Notes: generated by a model not told the origin, from the letters alone. Numbered from the stretch's first letter, positions 30,399 through 41,860 are shown. The stretch: 64,000 bases of DNA from Acanthosepion lycidas (GCA_963932145.1 OZ010613.1:37264976-37328975), one strand, 5' to 3'. Numbers and translations are program-made.

Positions 30399-30895
30399 CA
30401 CATGTTCCAACCAAAGAATAATATATCATATATCTACACAGCAGGGCAGAGGGCAAGGAGAATGAAAAGATATGGTCTTATGTATAATATAGAGATTATT
30501 CTGTGTTTCCGGAGAAGCAGTGTTTAAGACTCCAGATTCAAATGAACCAGATTCATCTACTATGCCCCCATATTCCACAAAGGGTAAACAGTGAGCCAGA
30601 GTTTCTTTCTATATCTTGGGAAAATATATTCCCAAAAGCAAACGGCACCATGGACTTGTAAGCTGCAGGGTGAGGCAGATCTAGCCTCAGCCCAGGCTGT
30701 TTGGGCCATGCTAAAAGAAGCAACCTCTTGGTTCAGCTTCTGTAAACTGACTGAACAACTGACCACTCTTGTCACTGTATGAAGTGATGTCACTAAGCAG
30801 ACATCATATAACCCATTTTACTTATCTCTACCTAAAGAAGATAATTGCCTTCTGTATCCCTACACCAACATAAAAATTCATGTATACATACACAC
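30395..30895. other. No gene recognised
   Basis: 30540-30790 is less AT-rich and open in one frame per strand, but has no motif, splice signal or repeat partner that I can point to. Confidence 0.4.
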
Positions 30896-30897
30896 GC

Positions 30898-30983
<86 letters not shown>
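30896..30983. repeat. (TA)n microsatellite
   Basis: About 88 bp of TA with one TG interruption. Confidence 0.95.
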
Positions 30984-30985
<2 letters not shown>

Positions 30986-31645
30986 CAGGCATGTCTGATT
31001 GAATAGGTTACAAACATTATGTCTGCTTATTTTGATCATAATACTTTTATATTCACTCACAAATATTTTTCCATATATTACAATTAAATGAGCCAAGAAA
31101 TACACTGTAACAGTGAGAATCACTTTTATTACCCACGTACTTTCCATCTCTTTCTGGGATCATTAGGGGTGAAAAAAGGCAAAAACTATGTGTAGCTATC
31201 CATTACTGAATTTTTCTTTTGCATTTAAATGCTATGGCTGACAGTTATGATATAGTGTTCCTTAAAATGTGGATATTTATTCATTATGTCATTTTTCTTT
31301 TACATTTGAATGTTATGGTCGAGCATGCATTAAAGTGTGTAAAGTGTTTTCTGTTTTTTTATAGGCATTTTAGAACATTATTACAGTATTTGTAGCTGAT
31401 TCTATTCAGTGACAGCTTCAATTTTTTAATGAAGATTATTTTGAAGATCTATAATTTTAAATTGTTATTTTCTTGGTGTAAGGTAGTTGTGTTATCAATC
31501 GGGATGTTCCTATACTGTGAATGTAGACAGGAATGCTGCCGCAAATGTTTCATAATGGACGAATGGTCAGACATGTGTAGATTGGTTGGTTGGTTGGGTT
31601 TTATGGCATATCAACCACTGTGGATCATTTAATGCCAAATTAAGG
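30984..31645. other. No gene recognised
   Basis: AT-rich; nothing supported. Confidence 0.5.
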
Positions 31646-31664
31646 TATATATATATATATACAT

Positions 31665-31731
<67 letters not shown>

Positions 31732-31733
31732 CA
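31646..31733. repeat. (TA)n (CA)n (TA)n microsatellite
   Basis: Compound dinucleotide array. Confidence 0.95.
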
Positions 31734-31780
31734 TACACATATACCTATACATATATTAAATATACAGTACTATTAAACAT

Positions 31781-31970
31781 ATAGCTGCCAACATTATTTT
31801 TTCAAAAACGCATAGCTGGCAATATTATTGTTTCAAAAATGTATAGCTGACAACATTGTTTCAAAAACGCATAGCTGGCAACATTATTGTTTCAAAAACG
31901 TATAACTGGCAACATTATTTTTTCCAAAAAACGTATAGCTGGCAACATTATTTTTCTGAAAACATTATCT
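31781..31970. repeat. ~31-bp tandem repeat, 6 copies
   Basis: atagctggcaacattattgt-type units start at 31781, 31812, 31843, 31871, 31902 and 31935; length 28-33 bp owing to changes in the T and A runs. Confidence 0.9.
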
Positions 31971-31974
31971 GAAT

Positions 31975-32525
31975 CCTTGTTGTTGGACGTAGTTTATCGT
32001 CATACCCAGGACGCGGATGTAGTTTATCATCATACCCAGGACGCGACATGTGTAGAGTAAAGTGTCTTGATAATGTAGTTTTGTATGTCCAACATATATA
32101 TTTTCTTGTCAGAGATAATCCTTTGGGAGATATATTATTACCAATGAGGTTTTTTTTATGATTTTTTTCATTTTGTTTATAGTTAGCATGCATCTGGTTG
32201 CAATATAAGAGTTCGATATGTTTCGGGTCCTTTAAGGAATAACTATGTTCTATTTGATGCATGTTGAGGGTTTTGATAAATTGTCTTATTTGTTCATCTA
32301 CAATGTGGTTTGCGAAGTCATTATTAATGAGAGTTTGCTTAATATTTTTTAGTTCAGTGTAGAAAATCTTTTTTGTGGAGGAATTAATTTGTGCTCAGTT
32401 AATTAAATTCTGCATAAGTGCTATTTTGTAGTAATTAGGATATTCACTCTTATAGTTGAGAGTGCAAGAGTTTTTGCTGGTTGTGTTTTTTATATGGGGA
32501 GGTAGTAAATGTGTTATTATATCCA
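31975..32525 (-). pseudogene. Penelope-like retroelement fragment, RT C-terminus to GIY-YIG
   Basis: The minus strand reads NYKSEYPNYYKIALMQNLIN (about 32470), a stop, then FYTELKNIKQTLINNDF and HIVDEQIRQFI, then DPKHIELLYCN, NLIGNNISP, and near 32095-32040 a stretch TTLSRHFTLHMS preceded in a neighbouring frame by NIYVGHT. This order (RT thumb/linker, then GIY-YIG endonuclease) is that of Penelope-like elements. An in-frame stop and frameshifts make it dead. Two 33-bp direct repeats (tcatacccaggacgcg) lie at its end. No upstream RT catalytic part was found. Confidence 0.65.
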
Positions 32526-33063
32526 TGCTTTATAAGTAAATTACCCACTATAGGGTAGAAAAAAGACATTGAAGATAAAACAAGAGCTCAATTTTTCATG
32601 ACAGAGCAAATATATTATGTTCCCAGTATTCTTTGGCTGCCTGATGTTTGTGTATGACAATAGGCATGAAACTTAGTGGTGGCTGGTTGAAAGAGACACC
32701 TTATTGGGAATATTATATAATTTATGAATATATATATATAGATATAAATTTTTAAAAAAGTATTTCACCAGATAATTAAGTGTGTTGTGTTGCAGTAGAA
32801 CACATTTATTTGCATCCCATAATGAGAGTTTTTATGGCTTGCCACTGATATGCAAAGCAATATCTGATCAGTATTGATTGGGTCACTGTGGAGAAGGGTT
32901 ATGATGTTGCAAGTGCCCAAACCCCTTATGACCTGTGGCTTACAACCTCATTGACGATGTGCACTAGTGCATCCAAACAGTGTATTTATATTGATATATA
33001 TTAAAAAGAAAGAATAAGAGATGGAGGATGATTTCAAATGTCTTATTCTTCCTTTTCCAAGTA
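32526..33063. other. No gene recognised
   Basis: Possibly decayed upstream part of the Penelope-like element on the minus strand; no motif was confirmed. Confidence 0.4.
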
Positions 33064-33249
33064 ATTTTAGGGGTACTAATGAAAAAATTTTAGGGGTACT
33101 AATGAAAAAATTTTAGGGGTACTAATGAAAAAATTTTAGGGGTACTAATGAAAAAATTTTGGGGGTACTAATGAAAAAATTTTAGGGGTACTAATGAAAA
33201 AATTTTAGGGGTACTAATGAAAAAATTTTAGGGGTACTAATGAAAAAAT
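33064..33249. repeat. 23-bp tandem repeat, 8 copies
   Basis: Unit taggggtactaatgaaaaa plus tttt, eight nearly identical head-to-tail copies with no spacers. Confidence 0.95.
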
Positions 33250-33447
33250 TAAGACTCTTACTCAAAGTGAAACTTGTAAAGAAACAAACATTTATTCAAA
33301 TAAAAAAAATATATTTTTACAATATACAAATTGTTCAAAATAGACTATAGGCTTTGCACAAAATTTCCCTTGGTAACCTCAAGCCTTCAGTTTTCCAATA
33401 ATGAAAGAATGCAGGAATTTAATACAGGTTAAGAATACTTTATCTAA
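33250..33447. other. No gene recognised
   Basis: AT-rich. Confidence 0.5.
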
Positions 33448-34226
33448 TACTAGCAGCATGACCCGGCATTGCCCATGCTTGATTAAAAAATCGTATGACT
33501 CATACAGCAATTGCTATCACTTGACTTAAAATATTTTTGCCCTTCCTTGCCTTTAAAGAAGTTCCCTTTGCCGTGCTGATGTTGCTACATGCCTTACTTC
33601 TTGCCTATCTCACACTGCAAATTTTTTCTAAGCTCTATACCAAACATTAAATCTGTTACGAAAAAGAACTAAACAAAATGAACACAAAACGATCAGCTTT
33701 AAAAAAGGACTCGTAACTGGAAAACTGAATGAAAAAAAAAATGTTAACAACAAATACTTTTTCACACCCAACCCAGTTCTGTGGAATCAGAATCAACGTT
33801 GAGTTTAAGCAAGTGAATGAGCCAATTGAAGTAAAGTGCCATGCAGATTTAAATTTTTCCCACTTGTGACAAATGTAGCTATTGATTTTTTTTGCATGCT
33901 AGCATGCTAGTTAACATTCGTGTCAGTCAGCTGTTGGCTCTCATGCTGGGCAATAGAATCTTCCTGCCTATTCATGGTAGCCAGCTATAGGCTCTCACTC
34001 TGGCCAGTAGAAAATGGCTGCAATCTACATGAAAACTGCCGTAGAAGCATGAAAAAATTGATTATTTCCACTAATGATGGGAGTTGGGAAATGCAAAGTT
34101 GATCTTGGCCTTCCTGCTAACTTGGAGCAGGTGCATGTAAATTTTGGTGCAACAAATACATCGGAAATTGCGGCCGTGCATTCGTTACACACACACACAC
34201 ACACACACACATCCTGCCTTTTATAG
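33448..34226. mobile_element. Possible non-autonomous element starting with ACCCGGCATTGCCC
   Basis: tactagcagcatgacccggc followed by attgcccatgctt resembles the conserved start of a repeat seen in many invertebrates. The end tgccttttatagatt after a (CA)n run fits its usual 3' end. Inside is a 38-bp near-duplicate (cagctgttggctctcatgc / cagctataggctctcactc). Class and exact borders are uncertain. Confidence 0.35.
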
Positions 34227-34911
34227 ATTGAGATTCTTGGGACCGGAAGTGCTTCAGTTTCCAGATTTTTTCAGATTTTGGAATACAGGCTATTTAATTT
34301 GTATATAGCATCTATAAAATGGGGCAGCTTGGAAATGGAACCCAAGCATAAATACAATATTACATTTCCCTTTACATTTCATAACACAGATTACCCTGAA
34401 AGTAGTTTTATATAAAATTTAATAAATTTTGTGAACAAACAGATAATGATACTAGTCATGTAATACTCACATAGACTTTTATTTCATGTAAAAATAATGT
34501 TTTTCTATTTTCTCTACGTGTACAAAAAACATGATCACTACTTACCAAAAATATATAAATGCAACACGAAAAACTATTTCTTATAGAGGGAGGCGGTACA
34601 TCATTGATGACATCACTGTGAGTGTGAGAAGGAAAATTTCGAAAATGATCAGTCTCTACCAATGATGTCGTATTTTGATTAAAATGTTACACTACATACA
34701 GGTACAGTATTTGTATCAAAATAAAACATGGATTCTGATTACAATTAAATTGTAATGAAAACTGAAAAAAGTCAGCATTTATTTCTAACACTGCAATGCA
34801 AAAATCATGCTATGGGAAGCCATTTGTGGCAAGTCATGTCAGCACCTGAAAAATTTTCAGATTTTGGAGGTTTTCAGATTTGGGAGTTTCAGATAAAGGA
34901 TACTCAACCTG
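34227..34911. mobile_element. MER2/Tigger-like non-autonomous element
   Basis: The right end, inverted, reads CAGGTTGAGTATCCTTTATC followed by TGAAACTCCCAAATCTGAAA. The left side has cttgggaccggaagtgctt and cagattttttcagattttgg. These are the terminal sequences known from MER2-like pogo/Tigger elements. The outermost left bases are lost. No transposase remains. Confidence 0.7.
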
Positions 34912-35639
34912 TATAAGAATTTACACTATATGTTTGAAAAAAACCCATCTTGTTCCAAAGAAATATTTTCCTTTTAGTGGTGGAAGTGAAAAGAGAAAAC
35001 AAACAAGGTCATGTGGCTGAAAAATTATACATGGCTATTTTGTGGTGCCATTTTGAATCTTCTCTACTCATTCAAAATTCTTCCTAAAATATATGTAAAT
35101 TAGGTGCGAACATAATTCTAATATAGCCAAAGTCCCATCTGTAGACAGCACAAGAAAAAACATTGCTCAGTACTGTACATACATCATGCACACACACAAT
35201 ATATATATATAAAATATACACAGTTATGTTGCAGGGTTTTATATAAAACACTCCACCTAGCAAGTAGATAAGTGAAGTGAGTTAATACTCTTGGCATAGT
35301 CAGGACAACCAAAATGAATTAAGGCTCTTACTACAGATACCAATCTGGTTCAGAGAACAGGTTAGAGCTGAAACCAATGCCCAGAATCACATGATGAGGA
35401 ACAATGATATTCATAGATGGTAGATGACCACCTCACCACACCTTATCTCAAAAGGTAGTAGTTTTGTAGAATGTCAACCTCATTGACTGTAGATACTATG
35501 TTTATGTCATGTTATTGTTGATTTCGCATTGTTGCATTTAATAAAAATGGTAAACATATTTTGGCACCCTTCTTTTCACTTCCTTTAATACCTTGTATTT
35601 ATTCTTGTTTGGGAGCCATTATAAAATAACAACCTAACA
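34912..35639. other. No gene recognised; short (TA)n at 35200
   Basis: AT-rich; nothing supported. Confidence 0.5.
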
Positions 35640-36060
35640 ATGTAATGTAAAAGTATATGTTAAATTTCTATAGCGAAGAAAACGGCGACTTACCTCGTCA
35701 AACCAAACGACAGCGTGTCGCGTGTATTCTACGACGGAAAAAGTGGCGAAAAAGAAAACTACTTACCAAACAGAAGGGCACGTATTCCGCATAACATGCT
35801 GAAAATGGAATAATTGAATTAAAGAAAAAACAAGTCAGTCGCAGGAGTCGCTATAAAAGTATTTTGATATGCAAATTACGGAAAATCCTATCCCAGCTGT
35901 CGACGAATGGAAAAAATAGGTTCTGCCGATAAAAGCAGTTGGTGTTCTTAATTCGGGAGGAAAAAATCGGGCATTTTTGGTTTCGGCGTTTGTTAGCGAG
36001 TTATTTTTCTGACTGGTTACACGCATTGTGATTTGAAATAGTACCGGCGAATCGAGTTTT
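35640..36060. promoter_or_regulatory. CpG-rich block with splice signals; candidate promoter/5' exon
   Basis: CG dinucleotides are far denser here than in adjacent DNA (for example acgacagcgtgtcgcgtg, gtcgacg, ttcggcg). On the minus strand, acceptor ccattttcag is followed after 32 bp (with an ATG) by donor ctgtttg/GTAAGTAG (about 35767), and a second donor gacgag/GTAAGTCGC lies at about 35694. On the plus strand a TATAAAAG box is at 35851 and an ATGCAAAT octamer at 35869. This could be a host gene's start in either direction, or a CpG-rich LTR whose ends I could not find. Confidence 0.35.
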
Positions 36061-36415
36061 CAGCATTTCTTTCTGCCCACGATATTCGAGTCTGGACTTA
36101 CAGTGATTCTTCTTTGTCTTATGGAAGTAATCTGCGACAAATACTTCCTTTGCTTTCAGAATGCTTACAATTTCTCAGAATATTTCTGATGATGAGACAA
36201 TTTGGATAAAAAGAAGACAATTGGAAAATATATTTCTTAGTCATTGCCAACGCATTTCGTCAATCTGACTTTATCAAGGCAAGTTTGAAAGCAAAAGCTT
36301 TTTAGTTGCATTAAATTAAAAATTATTAATTATATAATAAAGTATATAAAAATATATAAACAAATTTTATTACTATATAAAACTCTGTGAACTTTGTATT
36401 TTGTGTGTTTGCCTG

Positions 36416-36490
36416 AAGTCACATATAGAGAGTCAGGAAAAGAAAGATATCAACAAGTCATATATAGAGAGGTAGGAAAAGAAAGATGTA
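36416..36490. repeat. ~40-bp direct duplication
   Basis: tcacatatagagagtcagga and tcatatatagagaggtagga start two copies that both continue aaagaaagat. Confidence 0.75.
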
Positions 36491-36571
36491 AATTTATTAT
36501 CGTGTAGGAAGTGTGGAATGAAGCCGATTTTCTTACATGAATGTGTATAAAACACACAAAATCTAGCTACA

Positions 36572-36720
36572 AACAGGATACACAGAGCTCTTACCAAGGT
36601 CCATGCCACTCTCGCTTGTGAACTTCATGACCTCATGCTAAAAGTGACAATGCTGACAAACTTCAAAGAGACTACTTCAGACTACGGCAACAGTGTTCAC
36701 AGTAAGAAACAAATTCTATT
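36572..36720 (+). other. Short open stretch with donor, weak exon candidate
   Basis: One frame reads IHRALTKVHATLACELHDLM and LKVTMLTNFKETTSDYGNSV before a donor-like aca/GTAAGAAA. It is 3' of the CpG-rich block on the plus strand, so the two could belong together. No homology is claimed and the upstream acceptor is poor. Confidence 0.15.
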
Positions 36721-37250
36721 TCTTGTATCCTCTTTACTATGAACCACACAAACATGTGTTGACTTTTTCACACAAACACACATGTGACATTTCATTATTT
36801 CTCACATACATACACAAAGAGAATTTATATTTTATTTCAGAACTTTATTGACCCAAACAAAAAGACATTACTTTCCAATCTATGACCAATTGCTTGTATT
36901 CTTGTTGTTATATTAAATTTTATGTTTATTTGTTGAAACTACGTTGTCTTTTCTACTGAATTTTAGTCTTTAAATGAAAATCGTTTGATTACTCACAGCC
37001 CGGCAACAATATTTTGTTATTGTATCGAATCCCAACACTCCGAATTTTGACATTCCAAGCTTTTATTATTTAACTTTCTTCAAACAGACAATTTTTTTTA
37101 ACGTTGAAAGCAACTTTAATAACTGCAAATAAATTTATTTTTGAAATATCTCTACTTTCACAAACTCTTCATGAAACTTAATATAAACAGTAAAATGCAA
37201 CAAAGTTGACCCAATTAGTCACAGGTAGTCTAGTTAAATAATAAAAATAA

Positions 37251-37254
<4 letters not shown>
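36721..37254. other. No gene recognised
   Basis: AT-rich; nothing supported. Confidence 0.5.

Positions 37255-37312
<58 letters not shown>
37255..37312. repeat. (TA)n microsatellite
   Basis: About 58 bp of TA. Confidence 0.95.
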
Positions 37313-37314
<2 letters not shown>

Positions 37315-37784
37315 ATACATATATATGCACAATATATATAATATACACAATTATGCATATATGCATACACAGACTGGCCTATGTCATATTGACAAGGGAT
37401 TTAAATTCAAACTTATCTTTTTCCTTGAATGTTGACCCTACCAAATCTAGAGAGCCTAGTCTGCCCTATTATTGTACTCACAGCTGATAACCTTGTCTCA
37501 TTATATTGCCAAGGTTTCCATGTTGCAACATCCAGGCTTCATGCCAGTTGGTATCAAAAATCTAGTTTTTTACCTGAGCTCAAACAAAAACAGGCACAAC
37601 CTGACAACAATTGGACAACATTAAATTCAGATTAAAGAAGAATAGATTTAGAATTATATAACTTACTAAAGACTACAATTAATGCCAATAATTATTTATA
37701 TTAACTAAATAAAAGTTGTGCATTTAAGCTTCCATATCTGTAAAATGTTAACATGTAAATGTGTTATATAACATCTGAGAAAGT
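37313..37784. other. No gene recognised
   Basis: The 68-codon frame at 37429 has no motif. Confidence 0.45.
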
Positions 37785-38160
37785 GAGTGAGGTTAGTGAG
37801 AAAGAAGAAAGACATTAAGAATAAAAGACAGAAAATGGGTTGAATGAATAAGAAAAATAGAAAAAGAAAGAAAGATTAAGGTAAAAGTATAAAGAAAGCA
37901 AAAAGAAATAATGAAAGAAAGGGAAGAGAGGATGGAATGAGAATGATTAAAAAAGCATGAAAAAAGAGAAAGAAAGGAAGAGAAAAGAAATTTGGGAGAA
38001 GGAAAGTGAAACTAAAATGAGAAAGAGCCTCAAAGAGAAGAGAAATGAGAGATGCAGATAGCAGGTGGTAAAATTAAAGAAAACAGAAAAACAAAGAAAA
38101 GAGGAAGAGAGAAAAATAGATACTAAATGAAGACAAAAGAAAGAAGAAGGATTTTTTTTC
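37785..38160. repeat. ~375-bp polypurine tract
   Basis: Almost only A and G on the plus strand (gagaaagaaagg-type words), with a few T and hardly any C. Degenerate GA/GAAA microsatellite; could adopt triplex structure. Confidence 0.8.
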
Positions 38161-39380
38161 TTTCTTAAGTATTAATTTCAGAACAAAATCAAACAGTGAC
38201 CTTGATAGTTGTGACAAGAAAAGCTCCTTTGTAAGTGCCTGACAATCTTTAAAAGATTGTATCTTCAACATACAAACAATCAAGAAGATAGCATTTAGGG
38301 CTTGTTTCATTGAAAAATAGAAAATGATTTATTGAGCTGGAGAATAAAACAAATATTTCAAAGAAACATCCTTGAAATCTTGAAAGAACAAAAAATAACT
38401 CTACACAATAATGTCCAGTTGATTAGGTTTTCAAGATAATTATTTTGACCAAGTTTTAATAGTTTTCAGAGGTTAAAAATAACAAACATTCAAAAGTCCG
38501 TATAACATAATCACCTTACTTTGGTGTATGAATATATGCAGGGCTGGTGCAAGGGTTTGTGGATCCCCACTATGATAGGGCCACCACTTTACTACATTTC
38601 AGTTTTCATAAGGTAGTATGCATATAAAATACAAATATTACTGTAATCTAATTATGTACAATAATGGATCATATGCAATACAGGTGAACAATTCAACTCG
38701 AAAATTTTTAAATAAATACAATTTATCTAAATACAAATTACAGACATGCCATAATAGATCATTCCATCTTAAATAAATCAACATTTTGCAGAAATTTTTA
38801 ACATCAACTCAAGATTTTTCTTGTTAAAAAGTCGAATAATTTTAACATGTTCAACATTATGGATAAATAATAGTGAATTTTATATAGTGTTTTTTCAATG
38901 AGCTAAACAAATTCATTGGCCGAAAAAAATTTGCAAAAATTTTTAATCCTTTAATAGTTGTGCTAATTTAATTTGTAATGTAAATAAATGTAGGTAGAAA
39001 AAAGCAAATGTTAATAACATAGTCAGAGTCACAAAGCACTACTCGAGACTCCCAATCACGCTTGAGCCCACCTCTCCTGATAGGGGTGATTCAATCCTGA
39101 ATATATGCCTAGATCTCTCAGCTGGTTTCTGATTGCTCAGCTTCTGTCTCACACTGCCTTTCACTTTCAATTAGCATTGGTGTGTACATAACTGGAAAAA
39201 TCTGTGTCCATTTAACAAACAAACTGACATTGAGGTTGCACAGGGGAAAAGTCTCAAATATAGCCATCTTGTGATATCACCTTCGTAAGATGAGGGTTTT
39301 GCTGGTTCTGATAAACAGGGTACTTTATTCATGGTTCACCTGGCACTGTCTAGGATTATCCAAGTGATAATGTGGGCATC
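38161..39380. other. No gene recognised
   Basis: AT-rich; no ORF or repeat partner noticed. Confidence 0.5.
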
Positions 39381-39385
39381 TTTAC

Positions 39386-39692
39386 TATGCGAGAAAACGG
39401 GGAGAAAAAAAAAAAACACAAAAAAACGAGACAAAAACGAACGCCTACTTGCGAACGAACACTTTACGACAGCGAACGAACACTTTACGACAGCAAACAA
39501 GTAAAACGGCCCCCAAGACTGCTGCCGACGGACGACCGATCGCAACGGCTTTTGTCGCCCGAGAAAAGACGCCAAACGACTCGCGCGTCTTCTTTTTGTA
39601 GTCCTCGGTCGAGTCCATTATGGTACTCCAAGGTGTGCCCGGCGACAACACACACACGAAGTTCGAGGACGCTTCCGCACATGCTCGTTACA
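39386..39692 (-). repeat. 3' LTR of the element
   Basis: Minus strand begins TGTAACGAGCATGTGC right after the polypurine tract, and ends CTCGCATA at the TSD. It contains two direct copies of cgtaaagtgttcgttcg. The first ~38 bp match the remnant 5' LTR at 41228-41265 with few differences. CpG-rich. Confidence 0.8.
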
Positions 39693-40703
39693 CTCCTCCC
39701 TGATCTCTAGATCACACAAATGGCAATGTGAGGCAGGCCGTTTCTGTCTGGTGCTCCGTCTCAGTGGTATGGCCTCAAGCGCTTCCTCAGTGGTGCTCTC
39801 TTCAGACGTCTCGCTGAGCTCATCCTGCATAGGTTCATCAGGCGCGCTGCTCTCTGAGGTGTGCTCTTCCTGTGATTTTATATAAACCATCGGGGCCTCA
39901 TCATCATCAGAAGAAGAACTGACGTGGTTGCTGACGGAATAATCCTTCCCACACGCTGGATGCTCATCTTTTATGTGGCGCGGTATTCCATCAACAGAGA
40001 CGGAGTGTAGGCTATTAATTTGTGTCACCGTACCCTTGCTGAACTGTGTCGTACACCTTCCGTGCGGATTTTTCACCCAGACAGTCTCTCCTACCGTATA
40101 AGGATTGGCAACCGTGTTGTCACGCACCAAAGCTGCGTCGATACCCTTAATGCGGACCCTGTAAGTGTAGGTTGCATTCGCCGGTGCAGTTGAAGCTGTT
40201 TTATTGTCCTTTGGGGTAACATTGTGCCAATATACAGCTTCCAAAACTGAACACCGTGTTCTCGTCGCGATGCGCTTTATTGTACGATGGGATCTCTCAA
40301 CTATCCCATTCCCGGATGGTACGTGGGCACAGCGAAATCGTACTTGTACATTCCACATCTTTGCAAACGCGGCAAACCTCTCTCCACAAAACGCTGCGCC
40401 ATTATCCGTAAGCAGCTCAACCGACAGCTCTCTTTCACAAAACACTACTTCCAACTCCTTGATGATGCTAGCAGAGTGTTGGCGGTGCAAGGGCTTCCAA
40501 ATGGCAAAACGACTGGGGCCGCATTCTATCAGCGTCAGGTATAGTTGATGTCCGAAATAGGTTACATCCATTGCAACCCTGTGCCAATTTTCCGCGACAT
40601 CAAGCCTGCCCGGTTTCCAACGGACAGATGTGCTTGTCTTCGTGCACCGGTCGGAGCCAGATTGCGTCTTCTGCCACGGTGCCATTGCTCTCCACAACCA
40701 CAC
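39618..40703 (-). pseudogene. Integrase domain of the LTR retrotransposon
   Basis: 361-codon frame. Genuine homology begins near residue 27 (VRWKPGRLDVAENWHRVAMD). The catalytic triad is present as D46 (MDVTYF), D100 (LTDNGAAF) and E136 (GNGIVERSHR), spaced D,D35E as in retroviral-type integrases, which join element cDNA to host DNA. A C-terminal DNA-binding segment follows (YTVGETVWVKNPHGRCTTQF), then an acidic Ser-rich linker and a basic Cys-rich end that reads through the polypurine tract into the 3' LTR. The first ~26 residues are out-of-frame RNase H sequence joined by a deletion, so no complete polyprotein can be made. The H2C2 zinc-binding domain is missing. Confidence 0.85.
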
Positions 40704-40736
40704 CGGTAGCTAAGGACCTTGCATCTACCCACACGG

Positions 40737-41228
40737 TTACATTTTGCTCACTGAGCACCAGTCACCTTTCACTGGATCGTCCTGGGCTAGTCTCTTAAAA
40801 ATGTCGTCGATCATCTGGGCTAGAAAAGGGTCCTGCACTTCATCGTCCCATCCAGTGGTAACAGTGTTTGCCCTCCGCTTCACAAATGCCGTGGCGACAC
40901 GTAACCAACCGCACACAGGAAAATGACCAGTCAACTTCCCGCACAGTGAGAAGACAATTCGGCGGGTAAGTTTATCAGGGACTACCAGAAGTTCACATCC
41001 ACGATGCCATCGCAGTTTTCCTTGCTCCTCCCAGACATGCAATCCCAATACGCGTGTGCCAATTCTTAGCCGCTCCGGGGTCTTACTTGACAGACTAAAC
41101 TGCTCCAAATGTTCCTTGACGCGGACCACAGAACACACACTCTCATTAACAAAAACGTTGTCAATATAAGAGGAGGAGGCTGCGTTGATGTTCTCATCCT
41201 GGCTCAAGACAGTATTAATAATGGCCAC
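40737..41228 (-). pseudogene. RT C-terminal part and RNase H start of the same element
   Basis: 163-codon frame: NINAASSSYIDNVFVNESV, FSLSSKTPERLRIGTRVLGL, HVWEEQGKLRWHRG, TGHFPVCGWLRVATAFVKR, WDDEVQDPFLAQMIDDIFKR. It corresponds to the segment between RT palm and RNase H in related pol proteins. After DPVKGDWCSVSK the frame shifts, and the neighbouring frame gives VWVDARSLATGVVVESNGT, the first catalytic-Asp strand of RNase H, which breaks off at a deletion around 40630. At its 5' end it joins directly to the LTR remnant, so the upstream RT core and gag are gone. Confidence 0.75.
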
Positions 41229-41270
41229 ACGCAGTTCGAGGACGTTTCAGCGCATGCTCGTTACATTTAC

Positions 41271-41860
41271 TGCTATTTCTGTCTTCTCTTATGGCACATT
41301 AATGGACCAGATCTTCCCTTCAGCCAGCAAGAACTGTCTCTTACTCTGTCTCCATCTGAATCTATATTTCTTCTTACTCTAACTATGACTCTGCCCATCA
41401 TCTAGAATGCAGCTGGACTATATAAGCCCATGACTGGAATTACCTACTTTCCAGCCAAGTGGCACTTGATCCCAAAAGTTTTTATTTATTTATTTATACA
41501 TTTTATTTCTGTTTCCCTGCTCCTGGACAGTGGGTGGTTGCTTTGAAATTATCACATCTTGATTTTATTGTTGGTTGTCATAAAACTGCTTGTCATTCTA
41601 GGCCCAAATAAAATCATTTACAATCTACTTGATAATGTGGGTGTTGTAACCAATCAGGCATGAACCCATTGTTTCCCAGGTGAACTGATGAGTTAGCTTG
41701 TCAATCAAACCATTGTCAACATGGAAGTGGTACACATGTAGCCTTGTGCCAGACTAAGCTCATCTTAGTCAATATTAGTGGTTCCAAGAACTCTTGTAAG
41801 GACAATGAATGAATGAAACATAATAGAATGATTTAAGCCACAACAGTGTTGAAGTGTGTG
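41271..41860. other. No gene recognised
   Basis: Unclassified; gccttgtgccagactaagc at 41745 recurs in similar form at 46930 and 58390. Confidence 0.45.

Larger units (their letters stand above)
39386..41265 (-). mobile_element. LTR retrotransposon, internally deleted, with TSD
   Basis: TTTAC is duplicated exactly at 39381-39385 and 41266-41270. On the minus strand the element runs from a truncated 5' LTR (41265-41228, TGTAACGAGCATGCGC) into RT-domain coding, a short RNase H start, integrase, a polypurine tract (CAGGGAGGAG) and a 3' LTR (39692-39386). Deletions removed most of the 5' LTR, gag, protease, the RT core and most of RNase H with the zinc-finger region. Higher GC than the surroundings and a clean TSD point to fairly recent arrival. 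Type is Ty3/gypsy-like by 5-bp TSD and integrase form; a BEL-type origin is not excluded. Confidence 0.85.

Noticed and set aside
33064..33249. Regular 23-bp repeats considered as a CRISPR array
   Set aside because: No spacers between units, animal-type sequence and no cas genes; it is a simple minisatellite.
39372..39710. 112-codon plus-strand Arg/Lys-rich frame
   Set aside because: Lies across the LTR of the minus-strand retrotransposon; composition reflects the CpG-rich LTR.
40204..40548. 114-codon plus-strand frame across the retrotransposon
   Set aside because: It overlaps the integrase on the opposite strand, which has clear catalytic motifs; the plus frame is a shadow.
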